Below, piece after piece: positions 34,010-41,922 of a stretch of 64,000 bases of DNA; within the stretch, counting starts at the first letter, position 1; each line of letters starts with the position of its first letter. Under the pieces are notes generated by a model. That model worked only from the letters and a program-made list of their open reading frames with translations, ran no database searches and was not told where the DNA came from. This DNA comes from Streptomyces sp. NBC_00523. Lineage in GTDB: Bacteria; Actinomycetota; Actinomycetes; Streptomycetales; Streptomycetaceae. Location: NCBI RefSeq assembly GCF_036346615.1, contig NZ_CP107836.1:3100001-3164000 (forward strand). Reading direction: 5' to 3'. Made by a program: the position numbers and the translations under genes.

Positions 34010-35452
34010 CTAGTCGATCACGGGCGGGACCACACCGTCCCCCGTGTCCCAGGTTTCCTCGTCCTCGGTGAGGTAGTCCGGGGATTCGCCGTCCCGCCGC
34101 CCGGGGCGCCGACGCGCATTCTGCGTGCCGCCCATCGGGCCCATCGCACCCATGCCCGCCCCACGTACGAGACCGGAGCCGCCCGGTGTGAACTCCCGTG
34201 CCGCCCCCGCGCCGCGAGGCGACCCGACCATACCGCCGGGCTCGGTGACCAGGCGGCGCGAGGCACCGGCGCCGACGCCCCGCCCCATGGGTGAACCGAC
34301 CGGTCCGGCCCCGTGACCACCCATCATTCCGCGGCCCGTGACCGGGCCTTCGCCGCCGATGACCGTGCCGCGCGGGCCTCCCGCGACCGGGCCGGTGACG
34401 GACCGCGCGGGCATCCCGCCGTGGATGGCCGGATCGGCCCGGGGGGCTGCCGGAGGCCGGACGCCCTCGACGCCGCCCCTGCCCACGGGCGCGGGCGCGA
34501 CGGGGGCGATACGCCGGACCCCGCCCGCCTGCGGGGGCAGCGCCACGGGCGGAATCGCGGTCGGGCCACCTCCTCCACTCACCGGGGGCTGTGGCGGGGG
34601 CCCGCCGTTGGGCGGCGAGGCCATGGTCGGCGGGGCCTGCGGCAGCGTCACCGTGTCGATGCCCGTCCCCGTGGTGTCCGGGGCGCCGGGCGTGGTTCCG
34701 GGCGTCGCGCCGACCGCTTGCGGAGTGGTCACCGTGTGCGGAGTCCGGTCGGAGACGCTGGTGACGGGCGACGTGGCACCGTCGACGGGCTGCGCGGTGA
34801 CCGGCTGGTGCCCGGGGCCGCTGGTGCTCGGCGCACCGGAGATCGGGGGCGTATCGGAGCCCTCCTCGGAGCCGTATCTGTCCTTCCAGGCATCGACCGG
34901 CACCTCCGGCAACGTCGAAGCAGGCAGCGGTTTGAACAGCGGCTCCTCCTGCGTGGCGATCATCTGCTGCGCGGTCATGTAGTACGAGGCAAGCTTGTTC
35001 ATCTGCGGAATCGCCTCGTTCCGCGCCTCCTCCACAGCTCTCAGCCGGATCATCTCCGCCGCCGCGTTCGGGATGGGTTCCGACGTGGCCTGGGGGTGGC
35101 TGTTCAACACCGTGCTGACCTCGATCAACGCCTGCCCGGCCGTTCGCAGCGAGGCGCCCGCGGCGCCGGCGTAGTCGGCGAGCTTGAGCGTCTGCTTGGC
35201 GAAGTCGTCGCCCCACTCGCGGAAGGCGTCGCCGCCGTTGCCCTTCCACTTGGTGCGGCTGACGTGCTCCTTGAGCTCGTTACCGATCTTCTCGATCTCG
35301 GCATGCGCGTCGATCAGCGCGTTACCGCGGCCCATGAGCGCCATGGGGTCCACCCCGCGGATCATGTTCAGCATGTCCTCGAACGACATGTTCTCGAAGT
35401 CGGTGATGCGCATACTGCCGTTGGGCGGCGGCAGCTTGCCGTGATCCCCCAT
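34010..35452 (-). CDS. WXG/PPE-like type VII secretion substrate with Pro/Gly-rich tail
   Basis: A 480-aa protein. Residues about 20-165 form a helical hairpin of WXG100/PPE style, with W69-K-G71 at the turn (VSRTKWKGNGGDAFREW). A second helical pair ends at YYMTAQQMI. A YxxxE motif (Y193-GSEE) follows, the known C-terminal export signal type. The remainder is low complexity: Pro/Thr/Gly-rich repeats of PPISG, TPQAVGATPGTTPG, GGGGPTAIPPVALPPQAGG and GRGMMGGHGAGP. It is probably exported, or a substrate chaperone. GGAGGGGGG lies before ATG 35452. It is the middle gene of the esx operon. Confidence 0.8.
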   Translation of the reverse strand: MGDHGKLPPPNGSMRITDFENMSFEDMLNMIRGVDPMALMGRGNALIDAHAEIEKIGNELKEHVSRTKWKGNGGDAFREWGDDFAKQTLKLADYAGAAGASLRTAGQALIEVSTVLNSHPQATSEPIPNAAAEMIRLRAVEEARNEAIPQMNKLASYYMTAQQMIATQEEPLFKPLPASTLPEVPVDAWKDRYGSEEGSDTPPISGAPSTSGPGHQPVTAQPVDGATSPVTSVSDRTPHTVTTPQAVGATPGTTPGAPDTTGTGIDTVTLPQAPPTMASPPNGGPPPQPPVSGGGGPTAIPPVALPPQAGGVRRIAPVAPAPVGRGGVEGVRPPAAPRADPAIHGGMPARSVTGPVAGGPRGTVIGGEGPVTGRGMMGGHGAGPVGSPMGRGVGAGASRRLVTEPGGMVGSPRGAGAAREFTPGGSGLVRGAGMGAMGPMGGTQNARRRPGRRDGESPDYLTEDEETWDTGDGVVPPVID

Positions 35453-35484
35453 GGTCGTCCCCCCTCCCCGTTCCGTTCACGTGG

Positions 35485-35949
35485 CTAGTAGCCGGCATGC
35501 TCGCTGGGCACAGCCCGGCCGCCGGACGTCCCGTCCGTCTCCGCGTCGGCGTTCGGCGGCCGGCAGACGGCCTCGACGCGCTTCCGGATGAGATTCAGGC
35601 GCGCGGCGTATTCGTGATCGACGCCCTCGTACCCCCGGTCCGCCAGGTCGACGGTGATGCCCATCGCCTCCAGTTGCTCGCCGAGCATCATGGAGAGCTG
35701 CGTCAGACGCAGATGCACCATCGCGTAGGTGGCGTGCAGGAGAATGGCCTCCGTGAATCCCGCGGCCCCGTACGCGGCTGCGGTCACCTTCTGATCGATG
35801 ATGCGGCCGTGCGCGGCCGGTGACCCGTCGAGCGTCATGAGCAGCCGGTCCACACGGGACTTGAAGCTCTTCAGCGACTCGCCCGGCGCATCCAGGTCGG
35901 GCGCGCCCGGTTCGTACAGCGGTGGATCGTCCGGAAGATGAGATCCCAT
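35485..35949 (-). CDS. Type VII secretion-associated helical protein of unknown function
   Basis: A 154-aa protein that I do not recognise by name. A Pro-rich acidic start (DDPPLYEPGAPDLDAPGES) precedes amphipathic helices (LKSFKSRVDRLLMTLDGS, IIDQKVTAAAYGAAGFTEAILLHATYAMVHLRLTQLSMMLGEQLEAMG). There is no W-x-G motif and no signal peptide. It lies between the PPE-like and WXG100 genes in the same direction, with 32 and 85 nt gaps. It may pair with one of them as a coiled-coil partner or substrate chaperone; this rests on context only. Confidence 0.7.
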   Translation of the reverse strand: MGSHLPDDPPLYEPGAPDLDAPGESLKSFKSRVDRLLMTLDGSPAAHGRIIDQKVTAAAYGAAGFTEAILLHATYAMVHLRLTQLSMMLGEQLEAMGITVDLADRGYEGVDHEYAARLNLIRKRVEAVCRPPNADAETDGTSGGRAVPSEHAGY

Positions 35950-36034
35950 GCCAGCACCCCCCTAAAGTGCCGTGGTGCCGCAGCCCGTGGGTGCGGGAGA
36001 CGGACCCCCCCGCCCCGCACTCACGGGCCGCCGG

Positions 36035-36316
36035 TCAGCCGTGGAAGCGCCGGGACTGGGCGAGGTCGTTCGCGTGGTAGCCCTCGGTCGCTTCCAGGAG
36101 CTTGTTCGCGATCGTCATCAGCGTCTCGTGCATGTGGTTGACCCTGAGGTCCCAGCCGTTGTGGCGGTCGTGGAACGCCCGCTGGGTCTCACCGTCCCAG
36201 GTCGCGACGACGGCCTTGACCTTGCCGTCGAGCGTTTCGAGCTGGGTCTTGATGCTGTCGGCGGCGGACCTGACCTGGTTGGACGCCTCGACGACGCCTG
36301 CGTACGTGATCTCCAT
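36035..36316 (-). CDS. WXG100 protein (EsxB/ESAT-6-like), signal-bearing partner
   Basis: A 93-aa helical hairpin protein of canonical length. W-D-G at the turn (VATWDGETQRAFHDRHNGWD) is the WXG motif, and the C-terminal Y-x-x-x-D box (YHAND) is the type VII export signal. It likely dimerises with the product of the next gene upstream and is exported by EccC. It starts 51 nt after the stop of that partner. Confidence 0.93.
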   Translation of the reverse strand: MEITYAGVVEASNQVRSAADSIKTQLETLDGKVKAVVATWDGETQRAFHDRHNGWDLRVNHMHETLMTIANKLLEATEGYHANDLAQSRRFHG

Positions 36317-36367
36317 GAGCGGTCTCCTGAGCGGGATGCGGAAGGCGAACGGAATACGCGGGCGGGG

Positions 36368-36724
36368 CTACGAGACCTGGAACCGGTCCAGGATGCCGTT
36401 GCTGCCCAGGTGGTCGACGCCGCCGATGCCCTTGAAGCTGTTGAGCCGCTCGACCTCCTCGGCGTCGAAGCCGTCGCGGCTCATGCGGACGGCCTCGCGC
36501 GTGAAGTCCAGGAGTTCCTTCAGGTTGCGCACGTCCAGGTTGACCTGCGTCTGGAGGCCGTTGTACGCGTTGGCGGCGATGCCCTTCCAGTGGCCCTCGA
36601 CCGAGTCGATGACCCCGTTGAGAGCGGTGATCCTGCCCTGGAGCGTGTCGTGCATGTAGTCGAGTTCGAGGACGAGCCGGTCGATCTCTTCGGCTGAGAT
36701 CTTGAACTTGTCTTTGTCTCCCAT
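36368..36724 (-). CDS. WXG100 protein (EsxA-like), longer partner without export box
   Basis: A 118-aa member, longer than the usual 95-100. W-K-G lies at the turn (SVEGHWKGIAANAYNGLQTQV). The extended C-terminus (EEVERLNSFKGIGGVDHLGSNGILDRFQVS) lacks a YxxxD/E box, so export probably depends on the partner that has one, as in EsxA/EsxB pairs. ATG 36724 follows AGGGGGGAAG. It is the first gene of a five-gene minus-strand unit ending with mycP. Confidence 0.92.
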   Translation of the reverse strand: MGDKDKFKISAEEIDRLVLELDYMHDTLQGRITALNGVIDSVEGHWKGIAANAYNGLQTQVNLDVRNLKELLDFTREAVRMSRDGFDAEEVERLNSFKGIGGVDHLGSNGILDRFQVS

Positions 36725-36880
36725 GACGCGTCTTCCCCCCTGCAAGGAATGGTGCGGGCTTCCGGACCACCGGCTACAGCGTCTGGATCAAACCGCATTT
36801 TTGCGTTTGTCACCTTAGCTGCAAAGGCAAACGATGCCAACACGCTTTGAGACAAACGGAGTTGTTGGATATTCACCTAT
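36725..36880. promoter_or_regulatory. AT-rich region upstream of the esx operon
   Basis: This gap between the mycosin-2 stop and the first WXG100 start is much AT-richer than the surroundings. It includes CGCA-TTTT-TGCG (around 36792-36803) and repeated CAAACG elements. It most likely holds the esx operon promoter, read leftwards. I could not fix -35/-10 boxes. Confidence 0.45.
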
Positions 36881-38182
36881 TCACCGGCGCGCCGCACTCC
36901 GTCGGTCCCGGTCCCGCACCAGCACCGCGACGCCCGCGATCACCGCGGCAAGGAGTCCCGTCGCGGCCAGGGCGTACGTGGAGATCCTGGTCATCCGCTC
37001 CTGCCGGGTCTCCCCCAGCTGGAGCGCCACCGGCTCCGGCCCCACCGGCCCGTCCGCGACCGCGCGGTCCGGGGTGGGAGCGTCGACCGGGTGCTCGTCG
37101 TCGTTGAGCGCGCGCACCGGGTCCACCACCCCCCACCCGACGAAGTCGTCCCGCCCGTTCACCGCGCGCCCCGCGGTCTGCTCGATCTGGGCCACCACCC
37201 GGGCCTGCTTCCAGTCCGGGTGCTTGGCCCTGATCAGCGCGGCCACCCCGGCGACGTACGGCGCCGAGAAGCTGGTGCCGTTGTCCACGCACTGGCCGCC
37301 CCTGGGGACGGTGGACACCATGTCGACGCCCGGTGCCGCGACGCCGATGAAGTCACCGGTCTGCGAGAACGGCGCCCGCTCGTCGTTGCGGTCCGACGCG
37401 GCCACCGCCAGGACACCCGGGTACGCCGCCGGATAGGTGGCCTTGACCTGCGCGGCGAGCCCGTCGTTGCCCGCCGAGGCCACCACGACGATGTCGCTCT
37501 TCAGCGCCTCGCGGACCGCCCGCGCCAGGTCCGAGTCGGCGCGCAGGGGCCGCAGGGTGTCCTGGGAGATGTTGATGACCCGGGCGTGCTGCTTGATGGC
37601 GTGGCGGATGGCCGCGGCCATCGTCTCGGCGGTGCCGGTGCCCTGGTCGTCGTTCTGCCGGATGGGGATGATCGTCGCCTCCGGGGCCAGGCCGACGAAC
37701 CCGGTGCCCGCGTGCGGGCGGGCGGCGATGATGCCCGCGACCTTGGTGCCGTGGCCGACCGGGTCCGTCGTGCCGTCCCCTCCGCTCGGCTTGCCCTTGC
37801 CCTTGCCCTTGGCCACCGAGCCGTCCGGATTCCGTACCGGGAGCAGGTCGGTCCCGGCGCCCCGGTCCACGGCGGTCGTCAACTGCGGGTTGGTGGCGTC
37901 CACCCCAGTGTCGATCACCGCGACCCGGACGCCCTTGCCTCTCGTGTCCTGCCAGAGCTGGTCGAAGACGAGCCGCTGGAGCGACCAGGGGCGGCCCCTG
38001 ATCTGCCGCGGCATCGGAAAAGCGCACTCGCCGCTGCCCTCGGCGCCCGTTTGCGGAACGGAATCCGCCGCTTCCGCGGGCACCGCCGGGAACACCGGAA
38101 GGCCGATTCCCGCCGCACAAGTCAGAAGCAGAAAGGCAGCCGGGAAGACAGCCGTGGAACGGAATGCGTGACGGGTGATCAT
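36881..38182 (-). CDS. mycP: Type VII secretion-associated serine protease (mycosin 2)
   Basis: A 433-aa second mycosin. It has a signal peptide (ITRHAFRSTAVFPAAFLLLTCAAG...AEAA). The triad is D91 (AVIDTGV), H144 (VGHGTKVAG) and S304 (GTSFSAPYVAG), with Asn in ASAGNDG. A Lys/Gly insertion (AKGKGKGK) precedes the His motif. A C-terminal TM helix (ISTYALAATGLLAAVIAGVAVLV) and basic tail anchor it. It is in one unit with eccB, 22 nt downstream. Two different mycosins in one locus is usual in Streptomyces ESX loci, and their division of labour is unknown. GAGAGGGG lies before ATG 38182. Confidence 0.92.
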   Translation of the reverse strand: MITRHAFRSTAVFPAAFLLLTCAAGIGLPVFPAVPAEAADSVPQTGAEGSGECAFPMPRQIRGRPWSLQRLVFDQLWQDTRGKGVRVAVIDTGVDATNPQLTTAVDRGAGTDLLPVRNPDGSVAKGKGKGKPSGGDGTTDPVGHGTKVAGIIAARPHAGTGFVGLAPEATIIPIRQNDDQGTGTAETMAAAIRHAIKQHARVINISQDTLRPLRADSDLARAVREALKSDIVVVASAGNDGLAAQVKATYPAAYPGVLAVAASDRNDERAPFSQTGDFIGVAAPGVDMVSTVPRGGQCVDNGTSFSAPYVAGVAALIRAKHPDWKQARVVAQIEQTAGRAVNGRDDFVGWGVVDPVRALNDDEHPVDAPTPDRAVADGPVGPEPVALQLGETRQERMTRISTYALAATGLLAAVIAGVAVLVRDRDRRSAARR

Positions 38183-38204
38183 TTCGCGCCCCTCTCCTTA
38201 CGGC

Positions 38205-39755
38205 TCAGGAACTCTGCGGCTGCTTGGCGCTGTTCGTGTCGAGACGCGGCCCCTTGGGCAGCAGGTTCGACCAGTGCTCCGGCACCGGAAGTGGCTTCAC
38301 GTCCTGGTACCCGAGCCTGATCTGGGCCTGGTTGGCCTCGGCGGCCTGCTCCTCGGGCGTCCCGGGGCTCGCGGTCGCACCGATATCCGAGGGGCCCGCG
38401 CTGCTGTCGTTGTTGCTCTGCACGGCGTACCGCAGCCCCGTGTCCGTCACCAGGAAGACCGACCCGGTGCCGGGCGACGCCCCGCTGAACTGCCGGTACA
38501 GCATGCCGCTGCCCGGGGTGACGTACGCACTGGTGGCGCCGTCCAGGAAGCTCACCGGATAGCCGGGACCGGCCCAGGTGGTGAGTTCGGGCTCCCCCTT
38601 GGCGTCGACGCCGTGCAGCACGTTGCAGACGGTCCCCTTGCGGGCGTCGGTGTCGTTGGCCTGGGCGGGGACGCTCCCGGGCCAGCCCTTCTCCGCATAG
38701 AACTCGTCGGGCGAGGAGGTGAAGGACTGCGGGGCGACCTCGGCGGGCCGCGCCTTCTGGCCCAGTACCTCCGCCTCCGGGCTCGTCAGGAGCAGCCGGG
38801 CGACGAGGCCGGAGACCGGGGACACCGCGCCCGGCAGGACGACGTAGTGCTGCATGCCGGTGCCGGCGACGGCCTTGAGGACCATGCCCACCCGGTTCAG
38901 GCCGGGGTCCAGGCCGTCGATGCCCGCCGGGTCGCCGACCTTGCCGGGGAGCTTCGGGAAGTCGACGGCCGAGCCGGGGTGCAGGGTGCCGAGCCAGTCC
39001 TTCGTGACCTTCTGGGGCCGGGCGCCCTCGCTGAACAGCGCGCGCCGCAGCACCTCGTCACGGGCCGAGGTCTTGCCGCCCCCGGAGGTGCCGATCGCGT
39101 GCCGGGTGCCGTCGGCATCCACCAGATACCGGGTGCCGTCGCCGCCGGCCGCCTCGACGTACAGGGCCTGCCCGTCGTGCAGGCGCCGCTTGCCGCCGAC
39201 CTTGCCGGCCTCCCGGTCGGCGAGCAGGAACACCGCCTTCTGCACGGTGTCCCCGGAGCCGGCGCCCGGCTGCTCGCAGACCGCCCACAGCTTGCTGCGG
39301 CCCGCCTCGGCCGCGTCGGGCAGCCGGTCGGGCGCGTACGGTATGCCGAGCATCGGACCCCGTTGCAGCTTGCCGCTGTCGAGCTCGGACTCCGGGACCT
39401 GCATCACGGAGGACTTGTCGGGGTCCAGAAGCAGTTTCGCCGAGGCGAAGTTCAGTACCGGGTGCAGGCGTTTGACGCCCTTGGTCTCCAACACCACGTA
39501 ACGGGTGGTCGAATCGCCGCCGACGATGACGTGCGCGCCCGGGGTGGCCCAGCCGCCGGGGACCTTGGGCTTGAAGATGCCCCAGGCGCCGAACCCGGCC
39601 AGCAGCAGGGCGCCGATCACCACTCCCGGCACCACGGCCCGCAGCGGGCGCGGGGCGGACTCGTCGGTTCCGGCCGCCGAGGGTTGCAGAAAGGCGGCGA
39701 CCAGTCTCTTCTTCGCGAAGGTATAGGCGTTGAGTTCGTCCCGCCGTGATGCCAT
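38205..39755 (-). CDS. eccB: Type VII secretion protein EccB
   Basis: A 516-aa component with a cytosolic N-terminus (MASRRDELNAYTFAKKRLVAAFLQP is the family signature), one TM helix (about 40-61, AVVPGVVIGALLLAGFGAWGIF) and a large periplasmic-side domain. That domain has the repeated beta units of the EccB propeller-like fold (RYVVLETKGVKRLHPVLNFASAKLLL; RYLVDADGTRHAIG) and a conserved Cys pair (LWAVCEQPG and GTVCNVLHG). It is divergent from eccE across 143 nt and followed by mycosin 2 on the same strand. Confidence 0.95.
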   Translation of the reverse strand: MASRRDELNAYTFAKKRLVAAFLQPSAAGTDESAPRPLRAVVPGVVIGALLLAGFGAWGIFKPKVPGGWATPGAHVIVGGDSTTRYVVLETKGVKRLHPVLNFASAKLLLDPDKSSVMQVPESELDSGKLQRGPMLGIPYAPDRLPDAAEAGRSKLWAVCEQPGAGSGDTVQKAVFLLADREAGKVGGKRRLHDGQALYVEAAGGDGTRYLVDADGTRHAIGTSGGGKTSARDEVLRRALFSEGARPQKVTKDWLGTLHPGSAVDFPKLPGKVGDPAGIDGLDPGLNRVGMVLKAVAGTGMQHYVVLPGAVSPVSGLVARLLLTSPEAEVLGQKARPAEVAPQSFTSSPDEFYAEKGWPGSVPAQANDTDARKGTVCNVLHGVDAKGEPELTTWAGPGYPVSFLDGATSAYVTPGSGMLYRQFSGASPGTGSVFLVTDTGLRYAVQSNNDSSAGPSDIGATASPGTPEEQAAEANQAQIRLGYQDVKPLPVPEHWSNLLPKGPRLDTNSAKQPQSS

Positions 39756-39898
39756 CTGCCCTGCTTCTCCCCGTGGTCAAATGCTCCGCGAACCGCCCCC
39801 ACTATGCCCGCCGCCGCCCGGGCGCGGGGCTCGGGGGCGATAGCGTTGGCCCGGGTTCCACACACCAAGTGCCGTGACACGAGGGGACTTACCGGGGG

Positions 39899-41140
39899 AT
39901 GAGCAGCACGACGACCGCAGTGGCGAGGTTGCGGCCACGGCCCGGAAGGATCGGCGGGGTGCGGCTGCACCAGCTGGTGCTGGTGGAGATCGCCGGTGCG
40001 CTGGTGCTGACCGCGTGGGCGACGGACCGGGTCCTGCTGGTGCCCGCGGGCCTGGTCGCGGCGGTGCTGGTGCTGTCGGCGGCCCTGCGGTGGCGCGGGC
40101 GTCCGGCACTGGACCGGATCACGGCGTCGCTGGCGCTGCGGGCGCGGCTGCGGGCGGCACGGCAGCCCCTGCCGGTCGCGGACGAGGGCGCCGACCCCGC
40201 GCTCGCACCGGTCCTGGAGTGCGAGGACGCGCTGCGCACGTACACCTACACCGACCGGCAGCGCGGACGCGGCGTCGGCATGGTGGGCGACGGTACGTTT
40301 CTGACGGCGGTGCTCCTCGTGCAGCCGCGCGACACCCCGCTGCGGGCGGGCCGGGACACACGTCCGCTGAATCTGGGCATGCTGCGCGACGCCCTGGACG
40401 CGGACGGCATCCGGCTGGAGTCCGTACAGGTCGTGCAGCACACCCAGCCCGCGCCGGGCCCGCATCTGCCGGAGCACGCCGTCGCCGCGCGCTCGTACGG
40501 ACCGCTGGCGCAGACCGGCACCCCGGCGGTCCGGCTGACGTGGATCGCCCTGAAGCTGGACCCGAAGCTGTGCCCGGAGGCCGTGCAGGCGCGCGGCGGC
40601 GGGCTGGGCGGGGCGCAGCGTGCGCTGCTGAGGGCCGCGGACCAGCTGGCGAGCAGGCTGACGGCGGACGGCGTCGGCGCCCGCATCCTGAGTGAGGCCG
40701 AGGTCACGTCCGCCCTCGCCACGTCCGCCGGGGCGACCGCGCAGACCGGCGCGCCCGCGGTCCGGCCGGGCGCCTCCGCGCGGCGCACCGAGGAGACCGG
40801 CCGGGCCTGGCGCTGCGACGACCGCTGGCACACCACGTACTGGGTGGGGCGCTGGCCGCACCTGGGCGCGGGGGCGGAGGCGTCGGCGCGGGTGGTCGCG
40901 GCGCTGACGTCGACGCGAGCCTCGGTCAGCACGTTCAGCCTGACGGTGTCGCGCGGTGGGGGCGGCACGTCCGCCGTCACCGGGCACGTCCGGATCACCG
41001 CGCGCGGACACGACGAACTCATGGCGCTGAGGCGGCAGTTGGAGGAGGCCGCCCGAGCGGTGCGGGTCGGCCTGGTGCGGCTGGACCGCGAGCAGCTGCC
41101 CGGTGTGCTGGCCACCCTGCCCCTCGGAGGTACCCGTTGA
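39899..41140 (+). CDS. eccE: Type VII secretion protein EccE
   Basis: A 413-aa protein with two N-terminal membrane helices (LHQLVLVEIAGALVLTAWATD and VLLVPAGLVAAVLVLSAAL) followed by a cytosolic domain. The domain contains DGTFLTAVLLVQPRD, VRLTWIALKLDPKLCPEAVQARGGG and CDDRWHTTYWVGRWP, typical of actinobacterial EccE. In the ESX complex EccE sits at the periphery of the membrane ring. ATG 39899 is preceded by GGGGG. Its stop overlaps the start of the next gene (TTGA), so the two are coupled. Confidence 0.88.
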   Translation: MSSTTTAVARLRPRPGRIGGVRLHQLVLVEIAGALVLTAWATDRVLLVPAGLVAAVLVLSAALRWRGRPALDRITASLALRARLRAARQPLPVADEGADPALAPVLECEDALRTYTYTDRQRGRGVGMVGDGTFLTAVLLVQPRDTPLRAGRDTRPLNLGMLRDALDADGIRLESVQVVQHTQPAPGPHLPEHAVAARSYGPLAQTGTPAVRLTWIALKLDPKLCPEAVQARGGGLGGAQRALLRAADQLASRLTADGVGARILSEAEVTSALATSAGATAQTGAPAVRPGASARRTEETGRAWRCDDRWHTTYWVGRWPHLGAGAEASARVVAALTSTRASVSTFSLTVSRGGGGTSAVTGHVRITARGHDELMALRRQLEEAARAVRVGLVRLDREQLPGVLATLPLGGTR

Positions 41141-41901
41141 GCACGCACCGTACGGTCCCCGCGGCCCCCGCTCCCGCTCCCGCTCCGACTCCGACTCGCC
41201 GGGCCCGCACCGGGCGAGGGCTGCTCGGGCCGCGCCGGGACCGGCACGCCCTGCCCGTGGAGCAGCTCGCCGCCCTGGAGCTGCCGCTCGGGGACGACGG
41301 AGTCGTCGCGGGCAGCGACGCGCAGGGGCGGCCCGCGGTGCTCGGCCTCTTCCGGCCCGCCCCGCTGGACGTCGTGCTCATCGGCGGTGTCTGGACCGCG
41401 CAGGTCCTGGCGCTGCGCACGGCCGGGACCGGGGCGCGCGTCGCCGTCGAGACGGGCCGGCCGCAGGCATGGGCGGGGCTCGCGCGGGACGCGGGCGGCG
41501 GCCAGCAGTGCATGACGGTGCACGACGTGCGGCAGGTGGGCCCGCAGGGCGCGTCGGTCGCCGGACCGGTCCTGGTGGTCCGGGACTGCGGGGTGCGGCC
41601 CCCGCGCAGCCGTCTGGCGCCGGGCCCCTGGCAGTCGGTGCTGACCCTGCTGCCGTTCCTGGGCCCGGCGGCGCCGAGGCTGGTGCAGGACGCGGGGCTC
41701 GTCGGCATCCAGCGGGTCTCCCCGGAGGAGGCGGCGGTCCTGGGCCGCGTCATGCGCCTGCCCCGGCAGAACGCGGAGGCGCTGTCCCAGCTCGGCGACG
41801 ACATGGTCCTGTGGTGCACGCAGGAGCACCACAAGCTGGTCAAGTTGGCCCCGACCGAGATCGAGGCCACCCTCCTCGGCGGCCCCCGCCGCCTGGACTG
41901 A
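41137..41901 (+). CDS. EccE-coupled protein of unknown function
   Basis: A 254-aa soluble protein. It uses a TTG start overlapping the eccE stop by 4 nt. It starts with a Pro/Ala/Thr-rich stretch and continues with an alpha/beta region: VAGSDAQGRPAVLGLFRPAPLDVVLIGGVWTAQVLALRTAGTGARVAVETGR and later GPVLVVRDCGVRPP. No enzymatic motif is clear. It is probably an accessory of the secretion machine because of tight coupling. It converges on fbiC with a 21-nt gap. Confidence 0.75.
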   Translation: MSTHRTVPAAPAPAPAPTPTRRARTGRGLLGPRRDRHALPVEQLAALELPLGDDGVVAGSDAQGRPAVLGLFRPAPLDVVLIGGVWTAQVLALRTAGTGARVAVETGRPQAWAGLARDAGGGQQCMTVHDVRQVGPQGASVAGPVLVVRDCGVRPPRSRLAPGPWQSVLTLLPFLGPAAPRLVQDAGLVGIQRVSPEEAAVLGRVMRLPRQNAEALSQLGDDMVLWCTQEHHKLVKLAPTEIEATLLGGPRRLD

Positions 41902-41922
41902 CCGCGCCCCGGATCTCCCCCC

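Noticed and set aside
32706-35249. Upstream extension of mycosin 1 to an 847-aa frame
   Set aside because: The extension runs through the PPE-like gene in another frame; a signal peptide directly follows ATG 33992.
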